Assembly: GCA_004173515.1 (NCBI GenBank)
Contig: SECN01000005.1
Span: 1 to 59,511, forward strand
Direction: 5' to 3'
Origin: Myxococcaceae bacterium
GTDB taxonomy: Bacteria > Myxococcota > Myxococcia > Myxococcales > Myxococcaceae
DNA length: 59,511 bases
A program made the translations under genes and the position numbers. Shown here in pieces: positions 35,063 through 44,242 of the stretch (its first letter is position 1; each line of letters opens with the position of its first letter). The notes beneath the pieces were generated by a model. That model was given only the letters and a program-made list of their open reading frames with translations. It was not told where the DNA came from and did no database searches.

Positions 35063-35749
35063 CTACCGACTGTCGCTGTTTCCGCCCGCTCCGGGATGCG
35101 CAAGGCCGGTGATCAGCAGGTGCGTCTGCACCTGCGCGAGCGCCTCCGCGGCCTCCAGGCCCTGGACGGCCTCCTCCAACTGACGGTCCACGAACAGCGA
35201 CGCGAGCCCATGCACCAGTGACCACGCGGTGAGCGTCAGGGCCCTGGGGTCTCCGTCCCGCAGCAGGCCCGCCGCCTGCCCGGAGCCGATGCAGCGCACC
35301 AGAAGCTCGAACGCGTTCGCCTCCCCTTCCGGCTCGTCGATCTGGAGGCGGTGGTTGAAGTGCGGCCCGAACATCACCCGGAAGTGGGGCGGGTGGCGCA
35401 CCGCGAAGAGCACGTAGGCCACCCCCGCGGCGCACAGCTGATCCAGGGGGCCCTGGGCGGCCGTGGCCATGCGCTCGCGCATCTCGCGCGACATCGTGCG
35501 GAAGCCCTCCAGCGCCACCGCCTCCAGCAGGGCCTCCTTGTCCGCGAAGTGCCGGTAGGGCGCCGCGTGCGTGACGCCCGCCCGCCGGGCCACCTCCCGG
35601 AGCGTCAATGCGTTGAAGCCCTCCTCGGAGATGAGCGCCACCGCCGCGTCCACCAGCGCCTGGCGCAGATCTCCATGGTGGTAGCGCGCCTTCTCGACGG
35701 GCGTCTCCTTCGCCGGCTCCTTCAGGGTCCGCTTGCTCCGGGTCGCCAC
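35063..35749 (-). CDS. TetR/AcrR family transcriptional regulator
   Basis: This 228-residue repressor-type protein has an N-terminal helix-turn-helix (LISEEGFNALTLREVARRAG, then VTHAAPYRHFADKEALLEAV). The C-terminal ligand domain is of the WHG/TetR_C type (GVAYVLFAVRHPPHFRVMFG, SLVHGLASLFVDRQLEEA). The GTG at 35749 follows GAGGAGG. It diverges from the carotenoid oxygenase gene, and an 18-bp palindrome lies between them, so it probably controls both genes. A decayed copy of its 3' half lies at 38095-38262. Confidence 0.9.
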   Translation of the reverse strand: MATRSKRTLKEPAKETPVEKARYHHGDLRQALVDAAVALISEEGFNALTLREVARRAGVTHAAPYRHFADKEALLEAVALEGFRTMSREMRERMATAAQGPLDQLCAAGVAYVLFAVRHPPHFRVMFGPHFNHRLQIDEPEGEANAFELLVRCIGSGQAAGLLRDGDPRALTLTAWSLVHGLASLFVDRQLEEAVQGLEAAEALAQVQTHLLITGLAHPGAGGNSDSR

Positions 35750-35812
35750 CGTCCGTGCCTCCTCACCGCATCACGTCCGGAACCTAACCCCCCAGGGCCT
35801 GAAGTTACCAGC

Positions 35813-35830
35813 GTCAACATCCATGTTGAC
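35813..35830. promoter_or_regulatory. Probable TetR operator palindrome with overlapping -35
   Basis: GTCAACAT-CC-ATGTTGAC is a perfect inverted repeat with 8-bp arms. A consensus -35 TTGACA (35826-35831) overlaps its right arm on the plus strand. A second imperfect repeat AACAT-GCA-ATGTT follows at about 35837-35849. It lies 64 bp from the tetR start and 86 bp from the oxygenase start. Confidence 0.7.
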
Positions 35831-35915
35831 AGCGACAACATGCAATGTTTACCCTGTCTACATAGGGACACGGGGTGTCCCGGCTTCCCCACGCACCAGG
35901 AAAGGGTTTTGCGCC

Positions 35916-37343
35916 ATGACGACCGCGATGAAGCAGACGATGTCCTCCCAGGCTCCGGGCTGGCTCCGGGGCTTCCGCACGCTCCCCCGCCAGCACGGCT
36001 TCGAACCGCTGCGGGTGGAGGGCCGGGTGCCCGAAGGGCTGCGCGGCTCGCTGTACCGGGTGGGGCCGTGGACGTTCGACGTGCACGGCCGGCCGTACCA
36101 GCACTGGTTCGACGGGGACGGCGGGATGCTGGGCGTGCGCTTCGGGCCGGACGGGGTGAAGGGCGCGTCGCGCCTGTTGGAGACGCCCACCATGGTGGCC
36201 GAGCGTGAAGCGAACTCCCAGCGCTACGGCACCTACGGCACGCCCACGCCGCTGCTGCGCAAGCTGCGCAACACCCAGAAGAACTCGGCCAACACGTCGG
36301 TGATGGCGTGGAACGGGAAGCTGTACGCGCTCTTCGAGGCGAGCCTGCCGGTGGAGGTGTCCATGGACGACCTGTCCACCGTGGGCGAGTCGGACTTCGA
36401 CGGCGTGGTGGTGGAGAGCTTCTCCGCGCACCCGCACCGCGTGCCTTCGCGCAAGGCGTCCTACAACTTCGGCATCCGCTACGGCCGGGAGACGAAGGCG
36501 GAATTGTACGCGCTGCCGGACGGAGGCAAGGCCCAGCGTCTGGGCGCCGTCACGCTGCCGGGCGCGACGATGGTGCACGACTTCATCGCCACGGACCGCT
36601 ACCTCGTCTTCTTCCTGGCGCCGCTGCGGCTCAACATCTTCCGCATGCTGCTGCGGATGGGGACGTATTCGGACAACCTGCGGTGGCGGCCGGACGCGGG
36701 CGCGGAGGTGCTGGTGGTGCCCATCGACGACGTGGCGCACCCGGTGCGCATCCCCGCGGAGGCGTTCTACCAGTGGCACTTCGCCAACGCGTACGAGCAG
36801 GGCGACACGCTGGTGGTGGACTACGTGCACTACCCCGACTTCACGACGAACCAGTGGCTGGGGGACCTGCTGCGCGGAGGCAATGGCACGCAGGCCCAGG
36901 GCATGCTGCACCGGGCGGTGGTGGACGTGAAGGCGGGCACCTTCCGCACCGAGCAGCGCTCGGACGTGAGCTGCGAGTTCCCCCGCGTGGCCCCCAGCGT
37001 GGTGGGCCGCGAACACCAGACGGTGTACCTGGGCGGGCACTCCAGCGCGGAGGCCCGGAAGGGCGCGTTCGATGCAGTCATGCGCTACGACGTGGCGACG
37101 GGCCGCATGACGCAGGCCGCGCTGGGCGAGGGCCAGTACCCCTCCGAGCCCATCTTCGTCCCCCGCCCCGGTGGAAGCAGCGAGGACGACGGGTGGCTGC
37201 TCACGCAGGTCTACGACGCGAAGGCGGATGCGTCCCACGTCGCGGTGCTGGATGCGCGCAGGCTGGAGGACGGGCCCGTGGCGCGGTGCCACTTCGACCA
37301 CGCTCTGCCGCCCACGTTCCACGGCGGCTTCGCGCCGGCGTAG
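35916..37343 (+). CDS. Carotenoid oxygenase (carotenoid cleavage dioxygenase family)
   Basis: This 475-residue Fe(II)-dependent oxygenase of the RPE65/CCD family has four His ligands in the expected order: SAHPHR, GATMVHDF, YQWHFANAYE and the C-terminal TFHGGF. The N-terminal PEGLRGSLYRVGPWTFDVHG, then HWFDGDGGMLGVRF are family hallmarks. It would cleave a carotenoid or stilbene-like double bond to aldehydes. The carQRS carotenoid regulators are about 15 kb away, so a link to carotenoid turnover is plausible. AGGAAAGG precedes ATG 35916. A decayed copy of its 3' end lies at 43985-44192. Confidence 0.9.
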   Translation: MTTAMKQTMSSQAPGWLRGFRTLPRQHGFEPLRVEGRVPEGLRGSLYRVGPWTFDVHGRPYQHWFDGDGGMLGVRFGPDGVKGASRLLETPTMVAEREANSQRYGTYGTPTPLLRKLRNTQKNSANTSVMAWNGKLYALFEASLPVEVSMDDLSTVGESDFDGVVVESFSAHPHRVPSRKASYNFGIRYGRETKAELYALPDGGKAQRLGAVTLPGATMVHDFIATDRYLVFFLAPLRLNIFRMLLRMGTYSDNLRWRPDAGAEVLVVPIDDVAHPVRIPAEAFYQWHFANAYEQGDTLVVDYVHYPDFTTNQWLGDLLRGGNGTQAQGMLHRAVVDVKAGTFRTEQRSDVSCEFPRVAPSVVGREHQTVYLGGHSSAEARKGAFDAVMRYDVATGRMTQAALGEGQYPSEPIFVPRPGGSSEDDGWLLTQVYDAKADASHVAVLDARRLEDGPVARCHFDHALPPTFHGGFAPA

Positions 37344-37402
37344 GCGCCCAGCCCCTGCGGGCGGCTACCTGAGCACCCCTCGCGTCCGGAGGTTTGGCTG
37401 GC

Positions 37403-37419
37403 TCGCGGATGACCCGCGA
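37403..37419 (+). promoter_or_regulatory. Conserved leader hairpin, copy 1
   Basis: A stem TCGCGG/CCGCGA (6 bp) with loop ATGAC lies 19 nt before the start of the first small Rhs-associated gene. The identical 17-nt element occurs at 38309 and 44243 before the other two family members. Confidence 0.7.
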
Positions 37420-37438
37420 CACACCCAATGGACAAATC

Positions 37439-37828
37439 ATGAGCTGGGCATTCGAATTCTTCAGCGAAAAGAGCGCGATATATCCCATCAAGAGCATGGA
37501 GAAAACAATTGAAGGCCTCACCTCCGACGAGGCGGCCGGCGCCAAGCTCGGGCACAGTGACGTCCAGAAGGGTCAGGCTCGCGGGACGGTGATCTTCAAC
37601 AAGAGCGCCCAAGCATTCCCCGGCCACGACCTGAAGGGTCCCTGGAAACATCAGCACTGGGAAGCCGACAAGGCGAGCGATGCAAAATACAAGCAACTCC
37701 TCACCCAGGTCTGTGACTTCCTTGATGACCTCACGGAGGTCGAAGCCGCCTACGCCAAGTTCTCCGTAAGCGACTACAAAGAAGGAAAATGCCTCATGGT
37801 GATTTTCTGGCAGCGAGCCGCTCCCTGA
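37439..37828 (+). CDS. Rhs-associated small protein, copy 1 (unknown family)
   Basis: This 129-residue soluble protein is of a family I do not recognise. Shared with copies 2 and 3 are an N-terminal aromatic strand (MSWAFEFF), AKLGHSD, ARGTVIFNK, LKGPW, YKQLLTQVCDFLDD, EAAYAKFSVSDY and a closing GKCLMVIFWQ. It has no signal peptide or membrane segment. This copy stands alone: the sequence after it is the decayed peptidase-tetR remnant, not an rhs gene. Codon usage is less GC-biased than the flanking genes, which suggests accessory origin. Possible roles include a chaperone or adaptor for Rhs, an immunity protein or an effector; none can be chosen from sequence. Confidence 0.65.
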   Translation: MSWAFEFFSEKSAIYPIKSMEKTIEGLTSDEAAGAKLGHSDVQKGQARGTVIFNKSAQAFPGHDLKGPWKHQHWEADKASDAKYKQLLTQVCDFLDDLTEVEAAYAKFSVSDYKEGKCLMVIFWQRAAP

Positions 37829-37850
37829 CCATCCTCGCAGGGGCTCCATC

Positions 37851-37898
37851 TGACAGGTGGAAGAGCACGGTCCGTTCCAGGACATCCTCCACCTGTCA
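37851..37898. repeat. 11-bp inverted repeat at a duplication breakpoint
   Basis: TGACAGGTGGA (37851-37861) and TCCACCTGTCA (37888-37898) are perfect inverted arms with a 26-nt spacer. They begin 22 nt after the stop of small gene copy 1, exactly where the decayed peptidase copy starts. It may act as a terminator. Confidence 0.5.
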
Positions 37899-38065
37899 CA
37901 GACTTCGCCCGTACCGTTGAATACGAAGAAGCCGCAGCTCATGCGGTCCATGAGGATGTTGCCCATCGTGGATGGAGGGTGGCCCCCCCCTGAGCACGCC
38001 CGAACTTCGGTGGTGGCGTTGTCTTCCCCCGCCCTGAAGCGTCCCGGCAGAAGTCCCAGCCGCAC
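37898..38065 (-). pseudogene. Decayed fragment of the P1 peptidase gene (5' part)
   Basis: The minus strand encodes recognisable remnants of the N-terminus of the peptidase at 33629-35017: LGLLPGRFRAGEDNATTEV corresponds to LGLPLGRFKPGKYNAITDV, and MGNILMDRMSCGFFVFNG to MGNIFMDRMSGGGFVLNG. The segment between them, including the VGHST region, is deleted. The order relative to the tetR remnant is the same as in the intact locus. Confidence 0.8.
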
Positions 38066-38094
38066 CAGCGTCCCTGAGCGCGCGCCTACAGCCT

Positions 38095-38262
38095 TCAGGC
38101 CCCTCAGGACTCCTCCCCATCCAACTGGCGATCCACGAACAGCAACGCGAGTCCATGCGCCCGTCCCCCTGCGGTGAGCGTCAGCGGACCTGAATCATCG
38201 CCCCGCGACCGGCCCGTCACCCGTCCGGCGACGGGCGATGCAGCGCACCAGCCTCCTCCCTG
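38095..38262 (-). pseudogene. Decayed fragment of the TetR gene (3' half)
   Basis: Minus-strand remnants LTLTAGGRAHGLALLFVDRQL match LTLTAWSLVHGLASLFVDRQL of the intact regulator at 35063-35749. At the DNA level the plus-strand stretch GATGCAGCGCACCAG is also identical in both copies. The frame is broken. It directly adjoins the leader of small gene copy 2. Confidence 0.8.
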
Positions 38263-38308
38263 GTGGACGGCTACATGAAGGCCCCTCGCGTCCAGAGCTT
38301 TGGAGGAC

Positions 38309-38325
38309 TCGCGGATGACCCGCGA
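38309..38325 (+). promoter_or_regulatory. Conserved leader hairpin, copy 2
   Basis: The same 17-nt element (TCGCGG, loop ATGAC, CCGCGA) lies 19 nt upstream of the ATG at 38345. An AAAGGAAG ribosome-binding site lies between the two. Confidence 0.7.
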
Positions 38326-38344
38326 CGCCTGCAAAGGAAGAACC

Positions 38345-38863
38345 ATGGGCTGGGAATTCGCCTTCTTCAGCGATACGAACTCGGAGATCGTCATCACCGA
38401 TCTGCAGAACAAGCTTCGCCTCCTCAACACCTATGAGGCGGTCAGAGCCAAGATCGGCCACAGCGACCTCTCAGAGGGCCGTTCTCGCGGAGCCGTGCTC
38501 TTCCTCAAGGGCGCCGGAGAACTGCCTCCCTACGACCTGAAGGGCTCATTTCAGTACAAGTATGTCGAAACCGAAGCCAATGACGACAACCGATACAAGG
38601 AGCTCCTCACCCAGCTCTGCAAGCAGCTTGATGACCTCTCGGAGGCCGAAGCCGCCTACGCCAAGTTCTCCGTGAGCAGCTACAAGGAGGGGACATGCCA
38701 GATGGTGCTCTTCTGGCGGGAAGCGACCCCCAAACAAGTCTCTGCGACCGTGAGCAGCAATAATTCTGCCGTCAACGCCGAAGTCTCCGTTCCCAATGAG
38801 CAAAGCAGTCGCGTGGGCGTGACACTCCCGGTCGGCGCTTCGAAGGGCCTCTTCCACAAGTGA
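38345..38863 (+). CDS. Rhs-associated small protein, copy 2 (unknown family)
   Basis: This 172-residue member of the same family has MGWEFAFF, AKIGHSD, SRGAVLFLKGAG, YDLKGSF, YKELLTQLCKQLDD, EAAYAKFSVSSYKEGTCQMV and LFW. It carries about 44 extra C-terminal residues (Ser/Val/Asn-rich, ending KGLFHK) that copies 1 and 3 lack. It is followed by the first rhs gene after 133 bp. AAAGGAAG precedes the ATG. The function is unknown; pairing with rhs suggests a partner role. Confidence 0.7.
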   Translation: MGWEFAFFSDTNSEIVITDLQNKLRLLNTYEAVRAKIGHSDLSEGRSRGAVLFLKGAGELPPYDLKGSFQYKYVETEANDDNRYKELLTQLCKQLDDLSEAEAAYAKFSVSSYKEGTCQMVLFWREATPKQVSATVSSNNSAVNAEVSVPNEQSSRVGVTLPVGASKGLFHK

Positions 38864-38938
38864 AAAGGAGGCACGGCCCAGACCGGATCTTCCTCCGCCG
38901 GTGAGTCCCTGCCTGTTTCGCCCCCCCCTTTCGCCGGC

Positions 38939-38982
38939 GGACCGCAGACGCGGTCCGTCGGTCGCGCGCCAGGACAGGCGCG
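38939..38982 (+). promoter_or_regulatory. Tandem leader hairpins of rhs gene 1
   Basis: Hairpin I is GGACCGC-AGAC-GCGGTCC (38939-38956). Hairpin II is CGCGCC-AGGACA-GGCGCG (38965-38982), ending 14 nt before the rhs ATG. The second rhs gene has the same pair at the same distance, with a compensatory A-T to G-C change in stem I. Confidence 0.7.
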
Positions 38983-38996
38983 ACGGATGCAACGCC

Positions 38997-41900
38997 ATGA
39001 GCAAGGACCCTTCGGAACACGGCAATGACGCCTCCAACGCCAACAACTTCCACGACCTCTTCCGCAGCGAGGTCAATCCGCGAACCGGCAAGCTCAAGAT
39101 CTCCATCGCGGCTCCCAAGCTGCCAGGCATGGGGGGACTGGATGTCGACCTCGGCATCGACTACGTCCAGGGCGCCGGGATGCTCCCCAAACGCGTCCTG
39201 GGCCTGCCGGCCCGGTGGCACTATCGGTTGAGCTATATCGTTGGCGGTCAGATCAACATCAATGGCCAGCAGTCATACCCGGTGGACACCCGGTGGACGC
39301 AGGGCATGAAGTACTACAGCCTCAAGGACATGAGACTGGAGCGGCACGACCATCAACCCGCCCTGCCCCATGATGAGCAACAACACTACCTCCATGTCCT
39401 CACCCTCTTGAACGGCGAAAAACAATACTTCGACGTTCATGGCAGGCTCATCGAGACCGCCGACCCGCAAGGCAATCACATCCTCTATTACTACAACTCC
39501 CCGGACGCCGACGTCCAGCACAACACCCTGAAGCGGATCGTCGACACCCATGGACAGATCATCACCTTCGACCATCAAACCAGGGTCGTCCAGATAACCC
39601 TGCCCGGGGTCAAGCAGAAAGAACCGCGGATCCGTTATGAGTTCGATGCGGCCGGCCAGCTCATCACCTACCAGGACCCCGCGGAAAGAAAGACCACGTT
39701 CGCCTACGGCGGTGGAAAGAAGCAGCGGAACCTGCTTTCGCGCATCGAGTCACCCAACAAGCTCGTCACCACGCTCGCCTATGAGTTGATCCACTCCAAG
39801 AGGTCCAAGGGGGAGGTGTGGATCGACGTCGTCTCGAAGCTGATCCGGACGTTCCAGGACACCGTGCGCACCACGCGCTTCAACCTCAATCCCTCCGGAA
39901 ACAAACACAACTACACCGGCTATCCCAACCACTCGCTGGACGGCCATGACTCCCTGCTCGAGAGCGGCGACCAGCGCTATCATTACACCACCACCGTCGA
40001 CGACGGCATCACCCTCACCCGCCACACGTATAACGGCCTCCACCTGGAGCTGCGGACCGACGTCCATTCGAGCAGCAAGCCCAAGGACCTGATTTCAAGC
40101 ACGCTCTATACCTATCCAAGCGAAGGCTCTGGCGAAACCTTTCCTGCATTCAAGAAGCTTTCCGTCCAATACCAGCGCCCCAAGCAGGTGGAGATCCGGA
40201 ACTACAACCCGGACAATCCCCAGAAGTTCCGTTCGACCAAGAGGGTGCGTGCCTACAACGACGCGGGCCAGCTCACGAGCACGGAGGAGTTCGTGGCCTC
40301 CGACGGCGTCACCTTCCAGAAGGAGCGGGCGGAGTCCACCCGCTACGATTCCCGCTTCGGTCAGGTGACCGAGAAGGACACCACCGACCATCGCGCCACG
40401 GGCGAGTACAGCAAGACGCCTGTCATCACCCGTCTCGCGCGGACGCTGGCCGCCGATGGGAGTCTCGTGGCCAGCAGCCAGGTGGGCTTCGTCACGGCGG
40501 GCACCTTCAGCCCCTCACTGACCACGACGTACACCTACGACGACAAGGGACGGGTGACACAACAGGAATACGCCTGGGTCGACCCTGAGAAGAAGCTCCC
40601 TGGGCGTTCGGTCTCCCAGACCACCTACGCCTACGACAAGGACCTCCACCAGCTCACCCTCAAGAACACGGAGCTGGCTGAGGAAGCTTCTGCTGAGCCC
40701 AGCACGAACAAGTTTCTTGGGGCCTTCAAAAAAGGCGTCACCTCCACCACGAAGGCCCTGGGCATCACCGGTAAGGACGAGAAAGCAGGCGTCAGCACGA
40801 GTCAGGTCATCGATATCGTCACCAGCTGCGTCCTGTCCGAAACAGATGCCCTGGGCGCCACCACCCGCTTCACCTACGACGCGCTGGGGCGCAAGACGTC
40901 CTGCGTCGATCCCTTGAAGCAGACCACCCGGTGGGACTACGACGACGCGACCCAGACCACCACCGTCACGAACCCGAATGGCTACCAGTCCTTCCTCCAG
41001 AACGACGGCCTGGGACAACTGATCAGCAACGCCGACAACGCGGGCCCCGACGGCAAGAAGCGTGTCCTCTACAACCGGGCCTATGATGCGCAAGGCCGCC
41101 TCATCCAGGAGGTGGGAGTCCTGGGCAAGGGCACGACCCTCACCTACGCCTATGACTCGAGGGGGCGGTTGAGTGAACTCACCGACGGCGAGGGGAACGT
41201 CCGGTCCTATACCTACGACGAGGTCGACAACTCCCAGTCCGAGTCCTTCAACGGCATCCTGAAGCGCACCCGGTGGTTCGACGATCGTCAGGAGATCGTC
41301 AAGGAAGAGTCCTTCGACTCCACCTCGAACACGAAGTCCCACGGGACTTCGACGGGCCATGACGTCCACGGGAAGGTCGCCTCCACCCGACTGGAAGACA
41401 GCACGGCGGCCACGGTCCTCACGCGACGCATCACCCGCGACATCCTGGGCAACGAGCTGAAGACGGAGACGCGCGCCAAGGACGGGACGACGGTGATCCG
41501 ACTGGAGGACCGCGACCTCTTCGGCAACGTCACCCTCACGACCAAGACACTCCAGTTGGACGCGGGCAAGAGCGCCACCTCCGCCGTGAGTTCGACCCAC
41601 CTGTACGACTCACTCGGCCGCCTCATCAAGACCACCACCCCCCTGGGCAAGAGCGAAACCTTCACCTACGACGCGAATGGCAACCTGGTGACCTGGACGG
41701 ACCTGGCCGGCACCACCTTCACCCATACCTATGACGCCGTAGGCGGGCTCATCCGGAGGGAGTTCACGGAGGGCAAGGTGAAGCACACGTTCGAGTACAC
41801 GTACGAGGCCGCCACCCGGCGCCTGCTCTGCCTGGAGCACTTCGCGGACAAGGCCTCCGTGAACAGAATCGAATACACGTATTCAAAAGACGGCACGTTG

Positions 41901-43970
41901 TCTTCCACCCGCTACCAGCCAGACGACAAGCAGTTGAAGTGGGAATACTCTGCGGAGACGCAGCAGCTGCTCCACTTCACGGATGCCGCGAACGTGAAGA
42001 CGTCGTTCACCTATACCTCCAGCGGTATGATTCAAAAGGCGGAGCGCGCCAGCGGGGACTCAAGACCCCTGACCTTCTCCTACTATTCAAAGAAGGAGAG
42101 CGCGGCACACAGCGGCAAGCTCAAGACGCTCGCGTCCGGAAAAGAGCTGGCCCTCACGTACACCTATGATGGCCTGGGTCGCATCGGCACTGTCACGGCC
42201 ATGGCTCCCGCGCTGGCGGGGTCCAAGGCCCTGCTCGTCATCACGTATGCCTACGACACAACCACGGGCAACATCACCGGCAAGCACTTCTCCTCCGAGC
42301 ACGCGCCCCAGGAGGTCGCGCTGAACCATCAGCTCTCCTACCAGTACAACGGCATCGGCCAGTTGATACAGGAGGAGGATCTGGATTCGACAGGGCAGCT
42401 CCTCACGCGCCGCGCCTATGTCTACGACGCCGCGGGCAACGTGCTGAAGCGGACCCTCGCTCGCACGGGAGCGAAGGAGGAGACCGCGACCTTCACGTAT
42501 GACGCCGACAACAAGCTCGTGTCCCTCCGCATCCAGGGCGGCTCGGAACAAAAGCTGACCTACGACCTGCTGGGCAACCTGACGGACGACGGGGCGGGCC
42601 GGAAGTACAGCTACAACGCGCTGGGACAGCTGACCGGGTACGTGGACAGCGCCGCCACGAAGTTCTCCTACGCGTACCAGCCGGATGGACTGCGGGAGAG
42701 CAAGCGCCGTGCGGACGAGACGCCCGTGCGGTTCCTCTATGACCAGGAGCAGGCGCCGAACATCGTCAACGAATTCCAGGGCACGAAGAGCGTCAGCCAT
42801 CAGCAGGTCGGCGGCGCTCGCTGCACCCGTACGGTGCAAGGCGAAGGCACGGAGGCGTTCATCCACGACCAGAGCAGCGTCGCCGCCAGCGTGCTGGGGC
42901 AGGCCGTTTCGGCCAGGCGCTACAGCGCCTACGGTGAGCTGGATTCACCGCCCGAAGGAGCGACCTCGGGAGGATTCAACCTCAAGGACAACCCGTTTGG
43001 CTTCGCGGGAGAGTACCGGGATGTGGAGTCGGGGCTCTCCTATCACCGGGCGCGCTATTATGACCCACGGCTCATGCGCTTCCTCACGCGCGACAGGGCG
43101 CCATTGTTCAACCGGTACAGCTACGCCTCGGGCAACCCGGTGATGCTGTCCGACCCTTCCGGCAACGCGTCCATCTGGCAATGGCTGACCCTGATCGTCG
43201 CGCTCGTGGTGACAGTGGCCGTGACGGTCCTCACCGCCGGAGCCTTGAGTGCCCTCTCGGCGGGGCTCCTCGTCGGCGCCAGTACGCTCGTCCAGGGAGC
43301 CGCCACCATGGGCATCGCCATCGTCAGCTCCACCGTGGGCACGCTCGTGGGCAGTGGAATCAACGCCATTGGCGCTTCGTGCGAAGACGGCCAGTGGGGC
43401 GCGGACCGCTACTTCAACAAGGACCTGGGCATCTCCCTCGCGGTGGGCGTGGTCGCGCCGTTCGCCGGGACCGCGGTGACTCGCTGCGGCCTGAGGATCG
43501 CCAGGCACCTCGCCGGCGAGACCGGGCGCAGGGCGTTCGCTGGCAAGTGCCTGGCGGGCATGATCGGGGGCACCTCCGAGGCCACCCTGAATGGAACCAC
43601 CTCCCAGCTGATCTCCAAGGGGAGGGTCGATTGGGACGAGTCTCTGTTCGCCTCGATTGCCACGGGCGGCTTCGGAGGTGCCGCCGGTGAGTTCGCTGAC
43701 ACGATCCTCAACCGCCTCACGAAATGTTTCGCGAAGAAGAGCAGGCCCCCCTCTCTGCGCGATGCACCTCCCGAGGCACTCCGCATGCGACCCTTCCGGA
43801 ACCTCGACGACAGGCTCGACGTACCCATGGTCGCCCTGGACCGGGGTCCGCCGGGGTACACGGGACCTCGTGAAGCCTGGGTGCATACGGCCGAGGTTCC
43901 TGGTTCAGGGGCTGCGGTCTCAGGCGGCCCCTCCTCCATCACCTACACCCTCGTCGAGCCCTTCTCCTGA
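38997..43970 (+). CDS. Rhs/YD-repeat protein 1
   Basis: This 1657-residue giant has no signal peptide, PAAR or VgrG-binding domain. The N-terminus SNANNFHDLFRSEVNPRTGK matches the leader of TccC-like and 'insecticidal-type' Rhs proteins. YD repeats (TYDALGR, TYDANGN, YAYDSRGR) fill about residues 170-1330 and should build a closed shell. The core boundary is NPFGFAGEYRDVESGLSYHRA, then RFLTRD and NPVMLSDPSGN (about 1331-1386). A glycine/alanine-rich hydrophobic region (about 1388-1560) and a 95-residue tail follow. No known nuclease or other toxin domain is visible. A 40-residue insertion near residue 561 is absent from rhs 2. It starts at ATG 38997, shared in sequence context with rhs 2. Confidence 0.88.
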   Translation: MSKDPSEHGNDASNANNFHDLFRSEVNPRTGKLKISIAAPKLPGMGGLDVDLGIDYVQGAGMLPKRVLGLPARWHYRLSYIVGGQININGQQSYPVDTRWTQGMKYYSLKDMRLERHDHQPALPHDEQQHYLHVLTLLNGEKQYFDVHGRLIETADPQGNHILYYYNSPDADVQHNTLKRIVDTHGQIITFDHQTRVVQITLPGVKQKEPRIRYEFDAAGQLITYQDPAERKTTFAYGGGKKQRNLLSRIESPNKLVTTLAYELIHSKRSKGEVWIDVVSKLIRTFQDTVRTTRFNLNPSGNKHNYTGYPNHSLDGHDSLLESGDQRYHYTTTVDDGITLTRHTYNGLHLELRTDVHSSSKPKDLISSTLYTYPSEGSGETFPAFKKLSVQYQRPKQVEIRNYNPDNPQKFRSTKRVRAYNDAGQLTSTEEFVASDGVTFQKERAESTRYDSRFGQVTEKDTTDHRATGEYSKTPVITRLARTLAADGSLVASSQVGFVTAGTFSPSLTTTYTYDDKGRVTQQEYAWVDPEKKLPGRSVSQTTYAYDKDLHQLTLKNTELAEEASAEPSTNKFLGAFKKGVTSTTKALGITGKDEKAGVSTSQVIDIVTSCVLSETDALGATTRFTYDALGRKTSCVDPLKQTTRWDYDDATQTTTVTNPNGYQSFLQNDGLGQLISNADNAGPDGKKRVLYNRAYDAQGRLIQEVGVLGKGTTLTYAYDSRGRLSELTDGEGNVRSYTYDEVDNSQSESFNGILKRTRWFDDRQEIVKEESFDSTSNTKSHGTSTGHDVHGKVASTRLEDSTAATVLTRRITRDILGNELKTETRAKDGTTVIRLEDRDLFGNVTLTTKTLQLDAGKSATSAVSSTHLYDSLGRLIKTTTPLGKSETFTYDANGNLVTWTDLAGTTFTHTYDAVGGLIRREFTEGKVKHTFEYTYEAATRRLLCLEHFADKASVNRIEYTYSKDGTLSSTRYQPDDKQLKWEYSAETQQLLHFTDAANVKTSFTYTSSGMIQKAERASGDSRPLTFSYYSKKESAAHSGKLKTLASGKELALTYTYDGLGRIGTVTAMAPALAGSKALLVITYAYDTTTGNITGKHFSSEHAPQEVALNHQLSYQYNGIGQLIQEEDLDSTGQLLTRRAYVYDAAGNVLKRTLARTGAKEETATFTYDADNKLVSLRIQGGSEQKLTYDLLGNLTDDGAGRKYSYNALGQLTGYVDSAATKFSYAYQPDGLRESKRRADETPVRFLYDQEQAPNIVNEFQGTKSVSHQQVGGARCTRTVQGEGTEAFIHDQSSVAASVLGQAVSARRYSAYGELDSPPEGATSGGFNLKDNPFGFAGEYRDVESGLSYHRARYYDPRLMRFLTRDRAPLFNRYSYASGNPVMLSDPSGNASIWQWLTLIVALVVTVAVTVLTAGALSALSAGLLVGASTLVQGAATMGIAIVSSTVGTLVGSGINAIGASCEDGQWGADRYFNKDLGISLAVGVVAPFAGTAVTRCGLRIARHLAGETGRRAFAGKCLAGMIGGTSEATLNGTTSQLISKGRVDWDESLFASIATGGFGGAAGEFADTILNRLTKCFAKKSRPPSLRDAPPEALRMRPFRNLDDRLDVPMVALDRGPPGYTGPREAWVHTAEVPGSGAAVSGGPSSITYTLVEPFS

Positions 43971-43984
43971 GGAGCCGATAGAAG

Positions 43985-44192
43985 GGTCTTCATCCAGACA
44001 CACTCCCACGAGGAGGCCCGGAAGGGCGCGTTCAACGCGTTCACGCAGGTCTACGACGCGAAGGCGGACGCGCCCCACCTCGCGGTGCTGGATGCGCGAA
44101 GGCCGGAGGACGGACCCGTGGCGCGGTGCCACTTGGACCACGCCCTGACACCCACGTTCCACGGCGGCTTCGCGCCGGCGCAGGCGCCCGGC
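43985..44192 (+). pseudogene. Decayed fragment of the carotenoid oxygenase gene (3' end)
   Basis: The plus strand carries EARKGAFNAF, then QVYDAKADAPHLAVLDAR, then DGPVARCHLDHAL and TFHGGFAPA, matching the last parts of the oxygenase at 35916-37343. About 130 bp of the original (near 37070-37200) is missing and the stop codon TAG is changed to CAG. DNA similarity continues past the gene end into the leader of small gene copy 3, just as downstream of the intact oxygenase. Confidence 0.85.
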
Positions 44193-44242
44193 CCTGGGGG
44201 TCAGCTACCTGAGCGTCGCGGGCGTCCTGAGTTTTGGCGGAC

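Noticed and set aside
37851..37898. Terminal inverted repeats of a mobile element
   Set aside because: Only 48 bp in total, no transposase or target-site duplication. Part of the right arm derives from the decayed peptidase copy.
38997..43970. Rhs 1 as a classical T6SS nuclease effector
   Set aside because: There is no PAAR domain, no VgrG or Eag neighbour and no nuclease motif in the tail.
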